64,000 nucleotides of DNA from CAXXFQ01 sp963674475 (GTDB taxonomy: Bacteria > Planctomycetota > Planctomycetia > Pirellulales > Thermoguttaceae): NCBI GenBank assembly GCA_963674475.2, contig CAXXFQ010000019.1, positions 310,001-374,000 of the forward strand, in the 5' to 3' direction. The notes beneath the pieces were generated by a model that was not told the DNA's origin, made no database searches, and saw only the letters and a list, made by a program, of their open reading frames with translations. The translations under genes and the position numbers were made by a program. Each line of letters opens with the position of its first letter. Position 1 is the first letter of the stretch. Positions 1-8,179 of the stretch are shown piece by piece.

Positions 1-153
1 CGTCCGCCGATCCTCTTGGTCAGCCCACAAATTCGCCCGGCGGTGCGCCAGATGACGCAGACGCAACTGCCGAAACTGATCGTTTTGAGCTTCAATGAGA
101 TCACGCGCGACACGCGAATCGAGTCGGCGTCGATGATCTCCGATATGGCCTAA
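1..153 (+). CDS. flhA: Flagellar biosynthesis protein FlhA, C-terminal end (partial)
   Basis: Frame 1 is open from the first base to a TAA at 151-153, giving the last 50 residues of a protein that starts outside the window. It reads RPPILLVSPQIRPAVRQ and then LPKLIVLSFNEI, followed by a short tail. This matches the end of the cytoplasmic domain of FlhA, the inner-membrane export-gate subunit of the flagellar type III secretion apparatus, where the pattern 'P.(L/V)VLS(Y/F)NEI' is conserved near the C-terminus. The family-level call rests on that one block, so a paralogous type III export gate (SctV-like) is possible, but the motif form fits FlhA better. The next gene follows 30 bp downstream on the same strand. 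Confidence 0.8.
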   Translation, partial: RPPILLVSPQIRPAVRQMTQTQLPKLIVLSFNEITRDTRIESASMISDMA

Positions 154-183
154 ACGTCAATCACCTAGCGAAAGGGACATGGG

Positions 184-942
184 ATGAAATACGGATGGAT
201 GCTTTTGATGGCCATGGTGGTCGGTTGTTCTCCGGCCGTCGATTCCAGTCAAACGGCCGACCAGACGCCGGTCGATCCGGGTAAACCGAGCTCGAAAACC
301 TATGAGGTGGTTGAACTGACCGAGCCCGATTTCCAACTTGACGGGCTGGCCGACGAACCGGCTTGGAACGAGGCGAACCGGTTGACCGACTTTGTTTTTC
401 CGTGGAAGGACCAACCGGCTCCGCCGACCTCGTTTCGCGCGTTTTGCGACGACGAGAATCTGTATTTTCTCTTCGAGGTCGAAGACGCCGACGTCGTGCT
501 TGACGAAAAGACCGAAGGGGAGATGGCCCTGGTCGGGGAAGACCGGGTCGAGATCTACTTCGCCCCCGACTTGGATCTCGAAAACTACTACTCGGTCGAG
601 ATGGACCTGCTTGGTCGAAAGCTCGATTATCAAGCGAAGTTCCACCGCCAGTTCGATTTCGATTGGACATTTCCCGAGCTGAAAACGGCCGGGCGTCGGA
701 CCGAAAAAGGGTACGTCGTCGAAGGGACGGTTCCGCTGAAGACGCTCGAGACGATGGGGCTTCCGAGTCTGGATTCCGGCAAGCTGCGGGCCGGTTTCTT
801 CCGTGCCGAGTTTAGCACGACCGACGGCCCGAAACCGTTGGAGGCGTGGATCTCGTGGGTCGATCCGAAAACCGAGGCCGAAGATTTTCATATTCCCGGC
901 ACGCTCGGGATCTTGAAGAAGGCTCCTAAAGCAGAGAAGTAA
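184..942 (+). CDS. CBM9-like domain lipoprotein
   Basis: 252 residues starting at ATG 184, with a purine-rich AAAGGG just upstream. The N-terminus is a short lipoprotein signal (MKYGWMLLMAMVVGC) with the lipobox Cys at residue 15, so the product should be a membrane-anchored lipoprotein. Residues of about 40-245 form one beta-rich domain: LDGLADEPAWNEA near the start, then a DDENLYFLFEVED strand, then EDRVEIYFAPD, and a late WISWVDP segment. This layout is that of the family 9 carbohydrate-binding-module-like fold often found in planctomycete secreted proteins. No catalytic domain is attached. The ligand is unknown; sugar binding is inference from the fold. The gene converges on the reverse-strand cluster with only two bases between the stop codons. 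Confidence 0.75.
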   Translation: MKYGWMLLMAMVVGCSPAVDSSQTADQTPVDPGKPSSKTYEVVELTEPDFQLDGLADEPAWNEANRLTDFVFPWKDQPAPPTSFRAFCDDENLYFLFEVEDADVVLDEKTEGEMALVGEDRVEIYFAPDLDLENYYSVEMDLLGRKLDYQAKFHRQFDFDWTFPELKTAGRRTEKGYVVEGTVPLKTLETMGLPSLDSGKLRAGFFRAEFSTTDGPKPLEAWISWVDPKTEAEDFHIPGTLGILKKAPKAEK

Positions 943-944
943 AT

Positions 945-2096
945 CTATTTCAAGTCGATCAATTTTCCGTCTCGTTCGACGGTGATCGCGGGTCGCGCGG
1001 TCGACTCGTAACGTTCGAGTGTTTCGCAAAAGCGGTCGACGGTTTGGATCAGCCGATCGTCGATCAGAACGATCAAGTCGTTAGGGCGTAAACCCGCGGC
1101 GGCGGCAGGCGAGTCGGGCCGAACCCGATCGATAAAAGGCGGGGTCCGATCCAAAACGTTCGGGACCAGTTCGACGCCCAGGATCGCGGCGGTCAGTGGC
1201 GACTCGGGCCGGGGTGGCTCTTCTTTTTCGGCGTTCGCCATCTTTTTGCCGGTGAGAATCGGTTTGATCGACGGACGAAGCTGGTCGATTCCCAGCGCGT
1301 AGTTGAGCCAAGTGTGATGGACGGCGCTTCGGAACTCTTTGCCAAGCATCGCGACGAGCCGTCCGTCGCGGGTGACGACCGCCCCTCCGGCGGCGCCGGG
1401 GTTGTTCGTGATCGCGTCGAGCAGATAGACCGGCGCGTCAAAACGGGTTTCGGCCGCGCCGCGTCGCGCGCTGAGCTTGGTTTGAATCGAAATGACGCCC
1501 CGTTGGACGCTGACCGGCTCGGATCCGACAGCCACTTGGAAAAGGTTACTCAAGGCGAAGACCCGCGTTCCCGCCGGGACGTTCGAGACGATCTGATTCA
1601 AGTCGAAATGCGGCAGGTCGTCAGCGTCGATTTTCAGCACGGCGATTTCCCGTCGCACCTCGGCGCCGATCAATCGGGCGTAGAAACGGCGGCCGTCATC
1701 GAGGGTGACCGAAATCTCGTCGGTGTCGAGCACATAGCTCAGGGCGGTCAAAACATGGCCGCTTGGGGAAATGAGAATCCCCGTCTGATACGGCTGGAGT
1801 CCTTGAAGCCCGCCCGCGCCGGTAATCTTGACGACGCGGGGAATTGCGTCTCGCCAATTATTAATGACACCTTCCTCGCCGTGGGTTGCGCCGGTCCAAA
1901 AGGACGCGAACATGACGGCGCAGACCAACAGGCACCGGCTCCAAACGGAGCGGTTGTTTCGGTTTGGGTTTTCAAGTAATTCGCGTTCCAATTTGAAATT
2001 GCGCGTCCACCCACGCGGAAATAGCGTGTTTTCCCGAAGGGTAAACGCGTGGCAACTCGCCGTTTCAATTTGGAATTGGTATAAAAACGGTTTCAT
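945..2096 (-). CDS. HtrA-like serine protease homologue with PDZ domain, catalytic triad lost (pseudoprotease)
   Basis: 383 residues from ATG 2096, the first start after the upstream gene's stop (2101-2103). A hydrophobic segment at about residues 51-70 looks like a signal anchor or signal peptide, so a shorter non-ATG start near residue 36 is possible. Residues of about 85-270 have the trypsin-like HtrA fold and residues of about 300-380 a PDZ domain (DSPAAAAGLRPNDLIVLIDD). Aligned to the active neighbour, all three catalytic positions are changed: His to Ser120 (LTALSYV), Asp to Glu150 (REIAVLKI) and Ser to Ala236 (NPGAAGGAV). It should therefore not hydrolyse peptides. A chaperone, scaffold or regulator of the neighbouring protease is inference. 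It is the last gene of the reverse-strand cluster. Confidence 0.8.
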   Translation of the reverse strand: MKPFLYQFQIETASCHAFTLRENTLFPRGWTRNFKLERELLENPNRNNRSVWSRCLLVCAVMFASFWTGATHGEEGVINNWRDAIPRVVKITGAGGLQGLQPYQTGILISPSGHVLTALSYVLDTDEISVTLDDGRRFYARLIGAEVRREIAVLKIDADDLPHFDLNQIVSNVPAGTRVFALSNLFQVAVGSEPVSVQRGVISIQTKLSARRGAAETRFDAPVYLLDAITNNPGAAGGAVVTRDGRLVAMLGKEFRSAVHHTWLNYALGIDQLRPSIKPILTGKKMANAEKEEPPRPESPLTAAILGVELVPNVLDRTPPFIDRVRPDSPAAAAGLRPNDLIVLIDDRLIQTVDRFCETLERYESTARPAITVERDGKLIDLK

Positions 2097-2100
2097 CGGT

Positions 2101-3990
2101 TTATTGCAACTTGGTTTCGTGGTCTTGGGACGTGGTCGGTTTGGGCTCGATCTGCCATTGTTCAACGTGAAAAACGCCATAGCGCTGGCCGTTGTGACGA
2201 ACTTCCCAGCGGCACGGCACGGTTTTTCCGTTGACCGTTTTAAAGCCGGAAAAACGGATCTCGCACGGCGCGGCGTCGGCGTGGGGGAAAAGGTCGATCC
2301 CGACGAGGCGGCCGTTTTTGGCATTGAAGATGAACTGTATCTCGACACCATCACGGCGACCGAGGAGGATTTCCAGCGGCCCGTTTTCGGCTGTTTGGTT
2401 ATCTTTGTATTCGGCGGACCAAGCCGACGCGGGCAGCGATCCCCAGTAGGTCATCTCGGCGAACGCTTGGTCGATCTGGCTTTCGATCCGGTTCCAAAAA
2501 AACAACGCCGACAAAAGGCCGCCACTGTGCGGTGGGTCGAGGTTCTCGCCCGACGGGCTTCCGGCGTCGAGTGTCAGTTGGCCGCCGGGTAATTTCGCCG
2601 TGACACCGCCGCGGTCGATGGTCCAGGAAAACGGTTGGCCGCCGTCGGTATGTCCGGTGAGGTGCCAAGTGCCCGAAAGCGAACCGGCCGCGCCGAGACT
2701 CTCATGCCAGGACGACCAAACCCGTTGGCGGCCGAGCCGGTTGTAATGGTAGTTGGCGAATCGGTCCTTTTTCTCGTAATGGGCCCCGACGATCGACGGC
2801 ATCGGGATCGGTTCTTTCTCTTGGGTGAACTCGAGTTCTTTCGCCGACTTGCGTTTCTCTTTCTTTTTCCCTTCCGGTTGTTCGGGAGCAGGGATCGGTG
2901 ATTTCGGGATTGGCGGTTCGGGCGGTTTGTCTTTTATCTTTTGTTCGAGCTGGCCCTCGTGGTGGAGTCCGGCCAAGCGGACGAAAATCGTTTGACGGTT
3001 TCCGTCGCGACGATAGACCAGCGGGACACGCCATCCTTTGGGGAAAATGCCGAGAATATTTTTCATTGCGCCTGGCGAGTCGATCGGGCGCCCGGCGAAA
3101 CGGACGATTTCATCGCCGTAGCGCAAGCCCTGGCGGTAGGCGTCGGACGTATCGAGAATATCATCGACCACGACTTGGCCGTTGGCGTCGAAGGCGACCC
3201 GCGCGCCGAGCGTTGCGTGATCGACAATTCGACCGCTTCGCAACACGCCTTGGAAATGGCCGATCTGGTTGATCGAAATCGCATAGCCGACCCCAACGCT
3301 GACGCGGCCCCGCTTTTCGAACGAACAACGCCCGTTGATGCCCAGCAGCTTTCCGTCGGCGTCGAACAGGGGCCCGCCCGAGTTGCCCGGGTTGATCGCT
3401 GCGTCAGTCTGGAGGCAGTCGGTGTATTCGAGAATCGAGCCGGTGGGAAACTGGTAGCGGTGCGTTCCGGAAAGGATCCCGTGGCTCGTGGTCGGTTGGA
3501 AATCGGTTGCCAAGAGGAACGGGTTTCCCATCGCGAAGACCGGATCACCCACCCGGGCCTTGTCGCTGTCGGCCGGTTCGGCGGTTGGGAAATCGTCGCG
3601 GCCCAGTAGTTTAATCAGTGCCACATCGCCGGTCGGGTCGAGCCCGACGAGGACCGCGTCGTAAAGCTTTCCGTCGGCCATGCCGCATTTCATCCACGGG
3701 CCGATCGGGTGGACGACATGAAAATTGGTCAGGGCGAACCCGTCTGGGCTAATGACGACTCCCGAGCCGCCGGAGATCTTTTTGTCGCCCGAGTCGGGGC
3801 CGAAAATGGCCAACACCGTTTGAGCGGCCCGGTCGATCACCTCGATCCGTCGCGCTTCGGCGTCGAGGACCGCCCGGTCGACCGACGCGCCGTTCGCGAG
3901 GCTTGACGTCCCGAGACAGGACGCCAAGACGGTCAAGCCAATCAGGCCGACAAACCGTATTCGCAAGGGCAGGGGGGCAAAACGTTTCAT
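2101..3990 (-). CDS. HtrA-like trypsin-family serine protease with PDZ domain, catalytically intact
   Basis: 629 residues from ATG 3990. A signal peptide covers about residues 1-35. The protease domain at about 50-260 keeps the triad: His91 in LTNFHVV, Asp122 in TGDVALIKL and Ser204 in AAINPGNSGGPLF. A PDZ domain follows at about 280-365 (LRYGDEIVRFAGRPI). After a Pro/Lys-rich linker (about 365-420) there is a C-terminal beta-rich domain of about 200 residues that I do not recognise. Typical DegP/HtrA proteins are about 450-500 residues long, so this tail is an addition. The start overlaps the upstream NPCBM gene by 4 bp (ATGA), implying translational coupling. The likely role is periplasmic or cell-surface proteolysis, acting with the pseudoprotease encoded 4 bp downstream. 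Confidence 0.85.
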   Translation of the reverse strand: MKRFAPLPLRIRFVGLIGLTVLASCLGTSSLANGASVDRAVLDAEARRIEVIDRAAQTVLAIFGPDSGDKKISGGSGVVISPDGFALTNFHVVHPIGPWMKCGMADGKLYDAVLVGLDPTGDVALIKLLGRDDFPTAEPADSDKARVGDPVFAMGNPFLLATDFQPTTSHGILSGTHRYQFPTGSILEYTDCLQTDAAINPGNSGGPLFDADGKLLGINGRCSFEKRGRVSVGVGYAISINQIGHFQGVLRSGRIVDHATLGARVAFDANGQVVVDDILDTSDAYRQGLRYGDEIVRFAGRPIDSPGAMKNILGIFPKGWRVPLVYRRDGNRQTIFVRLAGLHHEGQLEQKIKDKPPEPPIPKSPIPAPEQPEGKKKEKRKSAKELEFTQEKEPIPMPSIVGAHYEKKDRFANYHYNRLGRQRVWSSWHESLGAAGSLSGTWHLTGHTDGGQPFSWTIDRGGVTAKLPGGQLTLDAGSPSGENLDPPHSGGLLSALFFWNRIESQIDQAFAEMTYWGSLPASAWSAEYKDNQTAENGPLEILLGRRDGVEIQFIFNAKNGRLVGIDLFPHADAAPCEIRFSGFKTVNGKTVPCRWEVRHNGQRYGVFHVEQWQIEPKPTTSQDHETKLQ

Positions 3991-5276
3991 TTGATCAGTC
4001 GAATCTCGGCTAAATTGAGGTGGTCGGAAATATCGAGGTTTTCGCCGTAGTCGACGAGAATGGTCAATTCTGTCACGCCGGTCAGGTCGACGTTGATCGG
4101 GACCGGCGCGGCCCCGGCGGCGATTGGCCGGTCCAACAAGACCCGATCGCCCGAACGGAGGACCAACCGAACGTGACCCCCGGGTCCGGCCCTGTTGTCC
4201 AGCGCGGCGGTCCCTTTGAGGCGTCGAAACCGGTCGGTCAGGTTGTAGCTCAGTTCGGTCCGGCTGTGGACAGAAAGCCCTTTGTCAAAGGTCTTGTCCC
4301 CGACGCGGATCGGGCCACCCAGGATCGTGCGGTCTCGTTTGGGGGCGAACCAGGCGGCGGCGCTTTTGTCGGTTTCCGAATTGGCGTTGGAGAAATACGG
4401 TTTCCAGCGGACCGAGGTCGGTTCCAGGTCACTGAGGTAGACGATTTTTCCCCGGGAAAAGTCGATCGTTTGGATCGATTCCCACGGCAACGTGGCGGTT
4501 GCTTCGCAAGGAAGGGTCAATTTGATTTTCCCCTTGCCGATCGTCCATGAGGCGACCGACCAGGTCGAACCGTTGGTCTCGGTCAGCCGACAGACCGTTT
4601 CCGCAAGCGGGCGTCCGGCCGGGTGGGCGTAAATCAGCCCGAACACTTTTTCGCGACGCACACGCAACGTTCGCTCACCGACGGTCAGTTCGACTCGCGC
4701 GGCGTCGATCGGGCCGAGCGAGCCGTGATGGACACTCAGTGCGTCCGACTTCAAAACGACCAGCCGATCCCCGTTGTCGGACGGTTTGGTCGTCAGGCCG
4801 CGCCACTGGTTGAAAATCGATCCCGAAGCCTCTCGGAAACGAACGGCGTGGAGGTCGCGAATCGGGATTTCCAGCGGGGCCGGACGTCGATCGAGCCGCG
4901 CCCCAGTTTCGGTGATCGAGAGGTCGTCGACTTGGATTCGGGACCCGTCGACCAGTTCAACCCAAACGGCTTTTGATGATTTTTTCGTCGGGGGCGATCC
5001 GATTGAGGCCGACTCGGTTTGGGTGAGGCGGAGGACCTGATCGATCGGCCAGCTTTCGGTTCCTTTGGGTGTTTTCAATTTGAGAAGGGCAGTTTTCTCC
5101 TCATTCGGAACCGGTTGTTCCGAGGCGATCAGTTCTCCCACGACGTTGCGGCCGTCGAGCAGATCGACCTGAAATCGGATCGTCTCGGCGCATAACGATC
5201 GGGGCGACATAATCGCGGGCGAAAGTATCGCGATCAAAAAGAGGATCGGTATTAGGGAAAGACGTTTCAGTGGCAT
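3987..5276 (-). CDS. Secreted NPCBM/NEW2 domain protein
   Basis: 429 residues from ATG 5276. The N-terminus is a signal peptide (residues 1-30, hydrophobic LIPILFLIAILSPAI). Residues of about 30-300 contain repeated short beta segments about a 'dual' or small-barrel-like theme (LLDGRNVVGELIAS, then a similar LVDGSRIQVDDLSI), which suggests two copies of one small domain. Residues of about 305-429 match the NPCBM (novel putative carbohydrate-binding module) pattern: DKTFDKGLSVHSRTELSYNL, an RLKGTAALD segment, then LVLRSGDRVL and a terminal EIRLIK. The stop overlaps the start of the HtrA-like gene by 4 bp. The gene lies 12 bp after the preceding gene's stop. It probably binds a glycan or another surface ligand; no enzyme signature is visible. 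Confidence 0.75.
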   Translation of the reverse strand: MPLKRLSLIPILFLIAILSPAIMSPRSLCAETIRFQVDLLDGRNVVGELIASEQPVPNEEKTALLKLKTPKGTESWPIDQVLRLTQTESASIGSPPTKKSSKAVWVELVDGSRIQVDDLSITETGARLDRRPAPLEIPIRDLHAVRFREASGSIFNQWRGLTTKPSDNGDRLVVLKSDALSVHHGSLGPIDAARVELTVGERTLRVRREKVFGLIYAHPAGRPLAETVCRLTETNGSTWSVASWTIGKGKIKLTLPCEATATLPWESIQTIDFSRGKIVYLSDLEPTSVRWKPYFSNANSETDKSAAAWFAPKRDRTILGGPIRVGDKTFDKGLSVHSRTELSYNLTDRFRRLKGTAALDNRAGPGGHVRLVLRSGDRVLLDRPIAAGAAPVPINVDLTGVTELTILVDYGENLDISDHLNLAEIRLIK

Positions 5277-5288
5277 TTTTTTAAAAAA

Positions 5289-6365
5289 CTACGGGGTTTC
5301 TTCTTCGGTGGCCTGACGCCGGAAATATTGTTCGATAATCTCTTGATAGTGGGACGGAAACTCGCGTCCGATCTGTTGGAGGGTTTTTTTGCGTTCTTTG
5401 GGCGGAAGATTTCCCCAGTCGGATTTTCCGTCGAACGTTTTTTGCGTGACGCGACCCGGCCCTTTTCCGCCCGCGGGCATGGATTCCTCGGCCGGACGGC
5501 TCGATCGGAGCGATTGGCTCGACGAGGCGGACGCCTGTTGCTGTTGCTTCTGTTGTTGCTCGAGGTTTTCGATCATTTTGTCGAGCGACTCGATAACCCC
5601 ATCTTCGATCCGACGGACTTTTGGGTCGGTTTGCCCCAATTCGAGTCGGCGTCGGATTTCATTCATCCGTCGGGCGATGTGGTCGAGGTCGTCGACTTTG
5701 AGGTTTTTCATTTCACTGCGCATCCGCTCGGCCAAGGCCCGGTAGCGACGCGGGCACTCGGTGGTATCAGCCAAAAGCGATTCGATCGCTTCCAGGCAGA
5801 CCTCTTTTTTCAATAACTGATGGGACACGATCGCCTGCGAAAACCAAAGGGTCGCCGGGTCGACGACCTGTTCCGGTTCCAAACCGTCTAAAAGTTTTTG
5901 GGCCTCGTCAAAGCGGTGCTCTTGGATCAGGGCGCGGGCCGTCCAAAGCCGAAGGTGGGCCGACGGGAAATCGGTCCCAGTTTGATCGGCCGTTTCTGTC
6001 TTGGCAAGATCGCTCGAGGTTGGCGCGTTGACCCACGGTTCGTACTGGGGATCGACCAGCGCGATCGATCGAAGGGTTTTTTCCAAAACGGTCATCGGGC
6101 AGTTCGGTTCCGTTTTCCAAATCGCGTCGATCTGTTTTCGAACGGAATCGTCGACCGATTTTTTGTCGAGCCATTGGGTCAACCGGTTCGGAAGCGACTT
6201 CGAGGGGAGGGGAGTTTCGTTCGCGCATACCGGCGAGGTAGCGGTGGTGAAAAATATCCCGGCGATCAAAAGACCGACAATCCACGTCGACAACCGTCCC
6301 GTCATGGGAAGGCTCGTCCGAAGCGGCGGCCGGGTTTCGAATTGGGGCGATCCGGTTTCGATCAC
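5289..6365 (-). CDS. Secreted protein of unknown function, helical, in the MoxR/VWA cluster
   Basis: 358 residues if translation starts at GTG 6365, which overlaps the upstream stop as GTGA. An ATG at 6305 would place a signal peptide (MTGRLSTWIVGLLIAGIFF) right at the N-terminus and is a serious alternative. The mature part is helical and charged, with a TPR-like stretch at about 120-190 and a coiled-coil region at about 215-265 that ends in a Gln-rich run (EQQQKQQQQ). The last 50 residues carry a WGNLPPKERKKTL element and FPSHYQEIIEQYFRR. From memory, a similar tail recurs in proteins encoded beside planctomycete VWA/DUF4175 genes. I cannot assign a function. Confidence 0.65.
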   Translation of the reverse strand: MIETGSPQFETRPPLRTSLPMTGRLSTWIVGLLIAGIFFTTATSPVCANETPLPSKSLPNRLTQWLDKKSVDDSVRKQIDAIWKTEPNCPMTVLEKTLRSIALVDPQYEPWVNAPTSSDLAKTETADQTGTDFPSAHLRLWTARALIQEHRFDEAQKLLDGLEPEQVVDPATLWFSQAIVSHQLLKKEVCLEAIESLLADTTECPRRYRALAERMRSEMKNLKVDDLDHIARRMNEIRRRLELGQTDPKVRRIEDGVIESLDKMIENLEQQQKQQQQASASSSQSLRSSRPAEESMPAGGKGPGRVTQKTFDGKSDWGNLPPKERKKTLQQIGREFPSHYQEIIEQYFRRQATEEETP

Positions 6366-8068
6366 TGGTTTTTCCCCATCTGGATATCGCGGGTGATTTG
6401 GTAAATTTTCGCCTGACGCCGGGCCAGACGACGTAAGGCGGCTCGAAGATTATCGGTACTTGCCGAAACGTCGTCCCCTTTTTCGGACAACCATTTCGAA
6501 AACCGCTCGGTTCGCCGATTGACGCGTAATTGGAGCGAGCGAATCATTTTCAGCTCGGCGATCTTGTCGATCAGTGCCGCTTCGCCCGGCTTGCTTTGCT
6601 GGTCGGACGGTTTCCCTTTTTCTTTCATCTCGCTAAGTTCCTTACGAACCGCGCTGAGCATCTCGCCGAGCGTTTCGATAACATCCTCTTCCAACGATTG
6701 GGTCACCGGGTCGACCTGGGCCCGCTCGAGTCGACCGACAATCTCACGCATGTCTTGCGTCGCTTGCCGCAGCGCTTCGGGCAGGGCGACGGCCGTGGCG
6801 TCGTCACCCAGTAGGAGCAGGGCTTTTTCGGCCTCAAGGACGACCTGTTGTTGATCGTCAGCCAGACGGCCCGCTTCGATTTCGTGACGGTGGGTTCGAT
6901 CGGCATGCGGGATTTCACTCAAGCGACAGGTCGACGCGTGGATCTTTTTCTCCGTGGCGAGCATCTTCTGGAGTCGACTTTCGAGGTTTTCCAACAGTCG
7001 CCCGCGTTCTTCTTCGCGAAGCTGTTTGAGAATCGCTTCGAGTTCGGACTTGGCCTGCTGGAGCTGGTCGAGGGCCTTCTCTTGTGCTTCGATCGATTGG
7101 TCTTTCTGGGCTTTTTCGAGTTTTTCTCGGGCCGACTCCATCTGTTTTCGGGCGGCGTCGAGCCGTTTTTGCGTTTCGGAGTTTTCAGAGGTTTCGGTCG
7201 CTTCGGAGGCCGGGCCACTTGGCGATTCCGCCGAATCGTCCTGGGGTTTTTCGCTCGGTTTTTTTTGAGGTGGTCCGGGCTGGCCACTGCCCGAGGGAGA
7301 AGATTTCGAGCCGGACGGTTTTTTATCTTGGGAAGGGCCGCCCTCTTGGGAGCCCTCTTGGGAGCCATCTTGGGGCGGTTTTGCTTCGGACATCGATTGC
7401 GACAATCGGCCGGTCTGGTCGGCCAGTTTGGCTTGCGGTTTGGCGAGGTCTTTGGGGCGATCGGTCCGCTCGGTTTGGCGACGGAGTTGGCGCTGGCGGC
7501 CGATCAACCGATTGAGTTTTTTGAGTTGGCGGCGGAGTTGCTCCCGTCGGGCTTCGAGTTCTTTTTGACGATTCTCGCTTTGAAGTAACACGAGCAACGC
7601 ATGAAGATCCTTTCGCAGCCCCTCTTGCGACTCGATCGCTTGGGAAAGTTTTCCCTCGGATAACCGTTCGGTCGTTTCGCGGAATTGGGGGCCGACCAGA
7701 TGCTTTTTGCTTTGGGCGACCACGCGACGCAACAATGCGGCCCGGTCCGGATCGGTGGTGGCCGTCAGCTCGGCCATTCGAAGCAGGACCTGTTCGAAAT
7801 GGTCGTACTGTTGGGCGATTCGTTTTTGTTCGGCCGCCAACGGATTTTTCTCTTCTGATGTAGAAGACGCTTTGGTTGCCGTGGTATTTTCAGACGTTGT
7901 TTCCTGAGCCAATCCCATGCGGCCCAAAAGGGTCCCTTGAACCAGTAACGCGACGAGCATGCCAAGACAGACCGTCGGCGCCAACCGAGAGCGAAGACGC
8001 AATATCGGCGCAGTGTGTCCCTTTCGTTCGGGGAGAAGGTCGGTGGCGGTCGTGCTGGAAAAACGCAT
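6362..8068 (-). CDS. Secreted coiled-coil protein of the MoxR/VWA cluster
   Basis: 568 residues from ATG 8068. A hydrophobic N-terminal segment at about residues 33-55 acts as a signal peptide or membrane anchor. The rest is highly charged and predicted coiled coil: one block at about 80-215, a low-complexity Ser/Gly/Pro/Lys linker at about 230-300 (QEGSQEGGPSQDKKPS), then a long coiled coil at about 300-370 and further helices to the end. No enzymatic motif is visible. Its stop overlaps the next gene's start by 4 bp (GTGA). It is separated from the upstream DUF4175-like gene by 111 bp holding a duplicated stub of that gene's 3' end. A structural or partner role for the membrane proteins of the cluster is inference. 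Confidence 0.7.
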   Translation of the reverse strand: MRFSSTTATDLLPERKGHTAPILRLRSRLAPTVCLGMLVALLVQGTLLGRMGLAQETTSENTTATKASSTSEEKNPLAAEQKRIAQQYDHFEQVLLRMAELTATTDPDRAALLRRVVAQSKKHLVGPQFRETTERLSEGKLSQAIESQEGLRKDLHALLVLLQSENRQKELEARREQLRRQLKKLNRLIGRQRQLRRQTERTDRPKDLAKPQAKLADQTGRLSQSMSEAKPPQDGSQEGSQEGGPSQDKKPSGSKSSPSGSGQPGPPQKKPSEKPQDDSAESPSGPASEATETSENSETQKRLDAARKQMESAREKLEKAQKDQSIEAQEKALDQLQQAKSELEAILKQLREEERGRLLENLESRLQKMLATEKKIHASTCRLSEIPHADRTHRHEIEAGRLADDQQQVVLEAEKALLLLGDDATAVALPEALRQATQDMREIVGRLERAQVDPVTQSLEEDVIETLGEMLSAVRKELSEMKEKGKPSDQQSKPGEAALIDKIAELKMIRSLQLRVNRRTERFSKWLSEKGDDVSASTDNLRAALRRLARRQAKIYQITRDIQMGKNQ

Positions 8069-8100
8069 CGGGTCTATCTTGTTTTCGGCTGAGTGAGGTT

Positions 8101-8126
8101 CTATTCCAAAAGATCTTCGAGTTCGG
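8101..8126 (-). repeat. Duplicated 3'-end stub of the DUF4175-like gene
   Basis: These 26 bases match 8180-8205, the last codons and stop of the upstream CDS, with one difference. Both encode ELEDLLE followed by TAG; the single change is a synonymous TTG for TTA. The offset is 79 bp. Confidence 0.8.
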
Positions 8127-8179
8127 TTTAATGCTTTTGTTGGGAAACTTTCTAAGGGAATCTTTAATTTAAGTTCGAT

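Noticed and set aside
1314..1979. Long forward frames antisense to the reverse-strand cluster (for example 1314-1979, 6848-7588, 16629-17768)
   Set aside because: They are mirror frames of real reverse-strand genes with Arg/Gly/Asp-biased composition and no domains; such shadows are expected in GC-rich coding DNA.
2097..2354. N-terminal extension of the pseudoprotease frame into the upstream HtrA-like gene
   Set aside because: The extension lies wholly inside the coding sequence of the active protease on the same strand, is Ser/Pro/Arg-rich and has no protease-like features; the ATG at 2096 follows the upstream stop directly.
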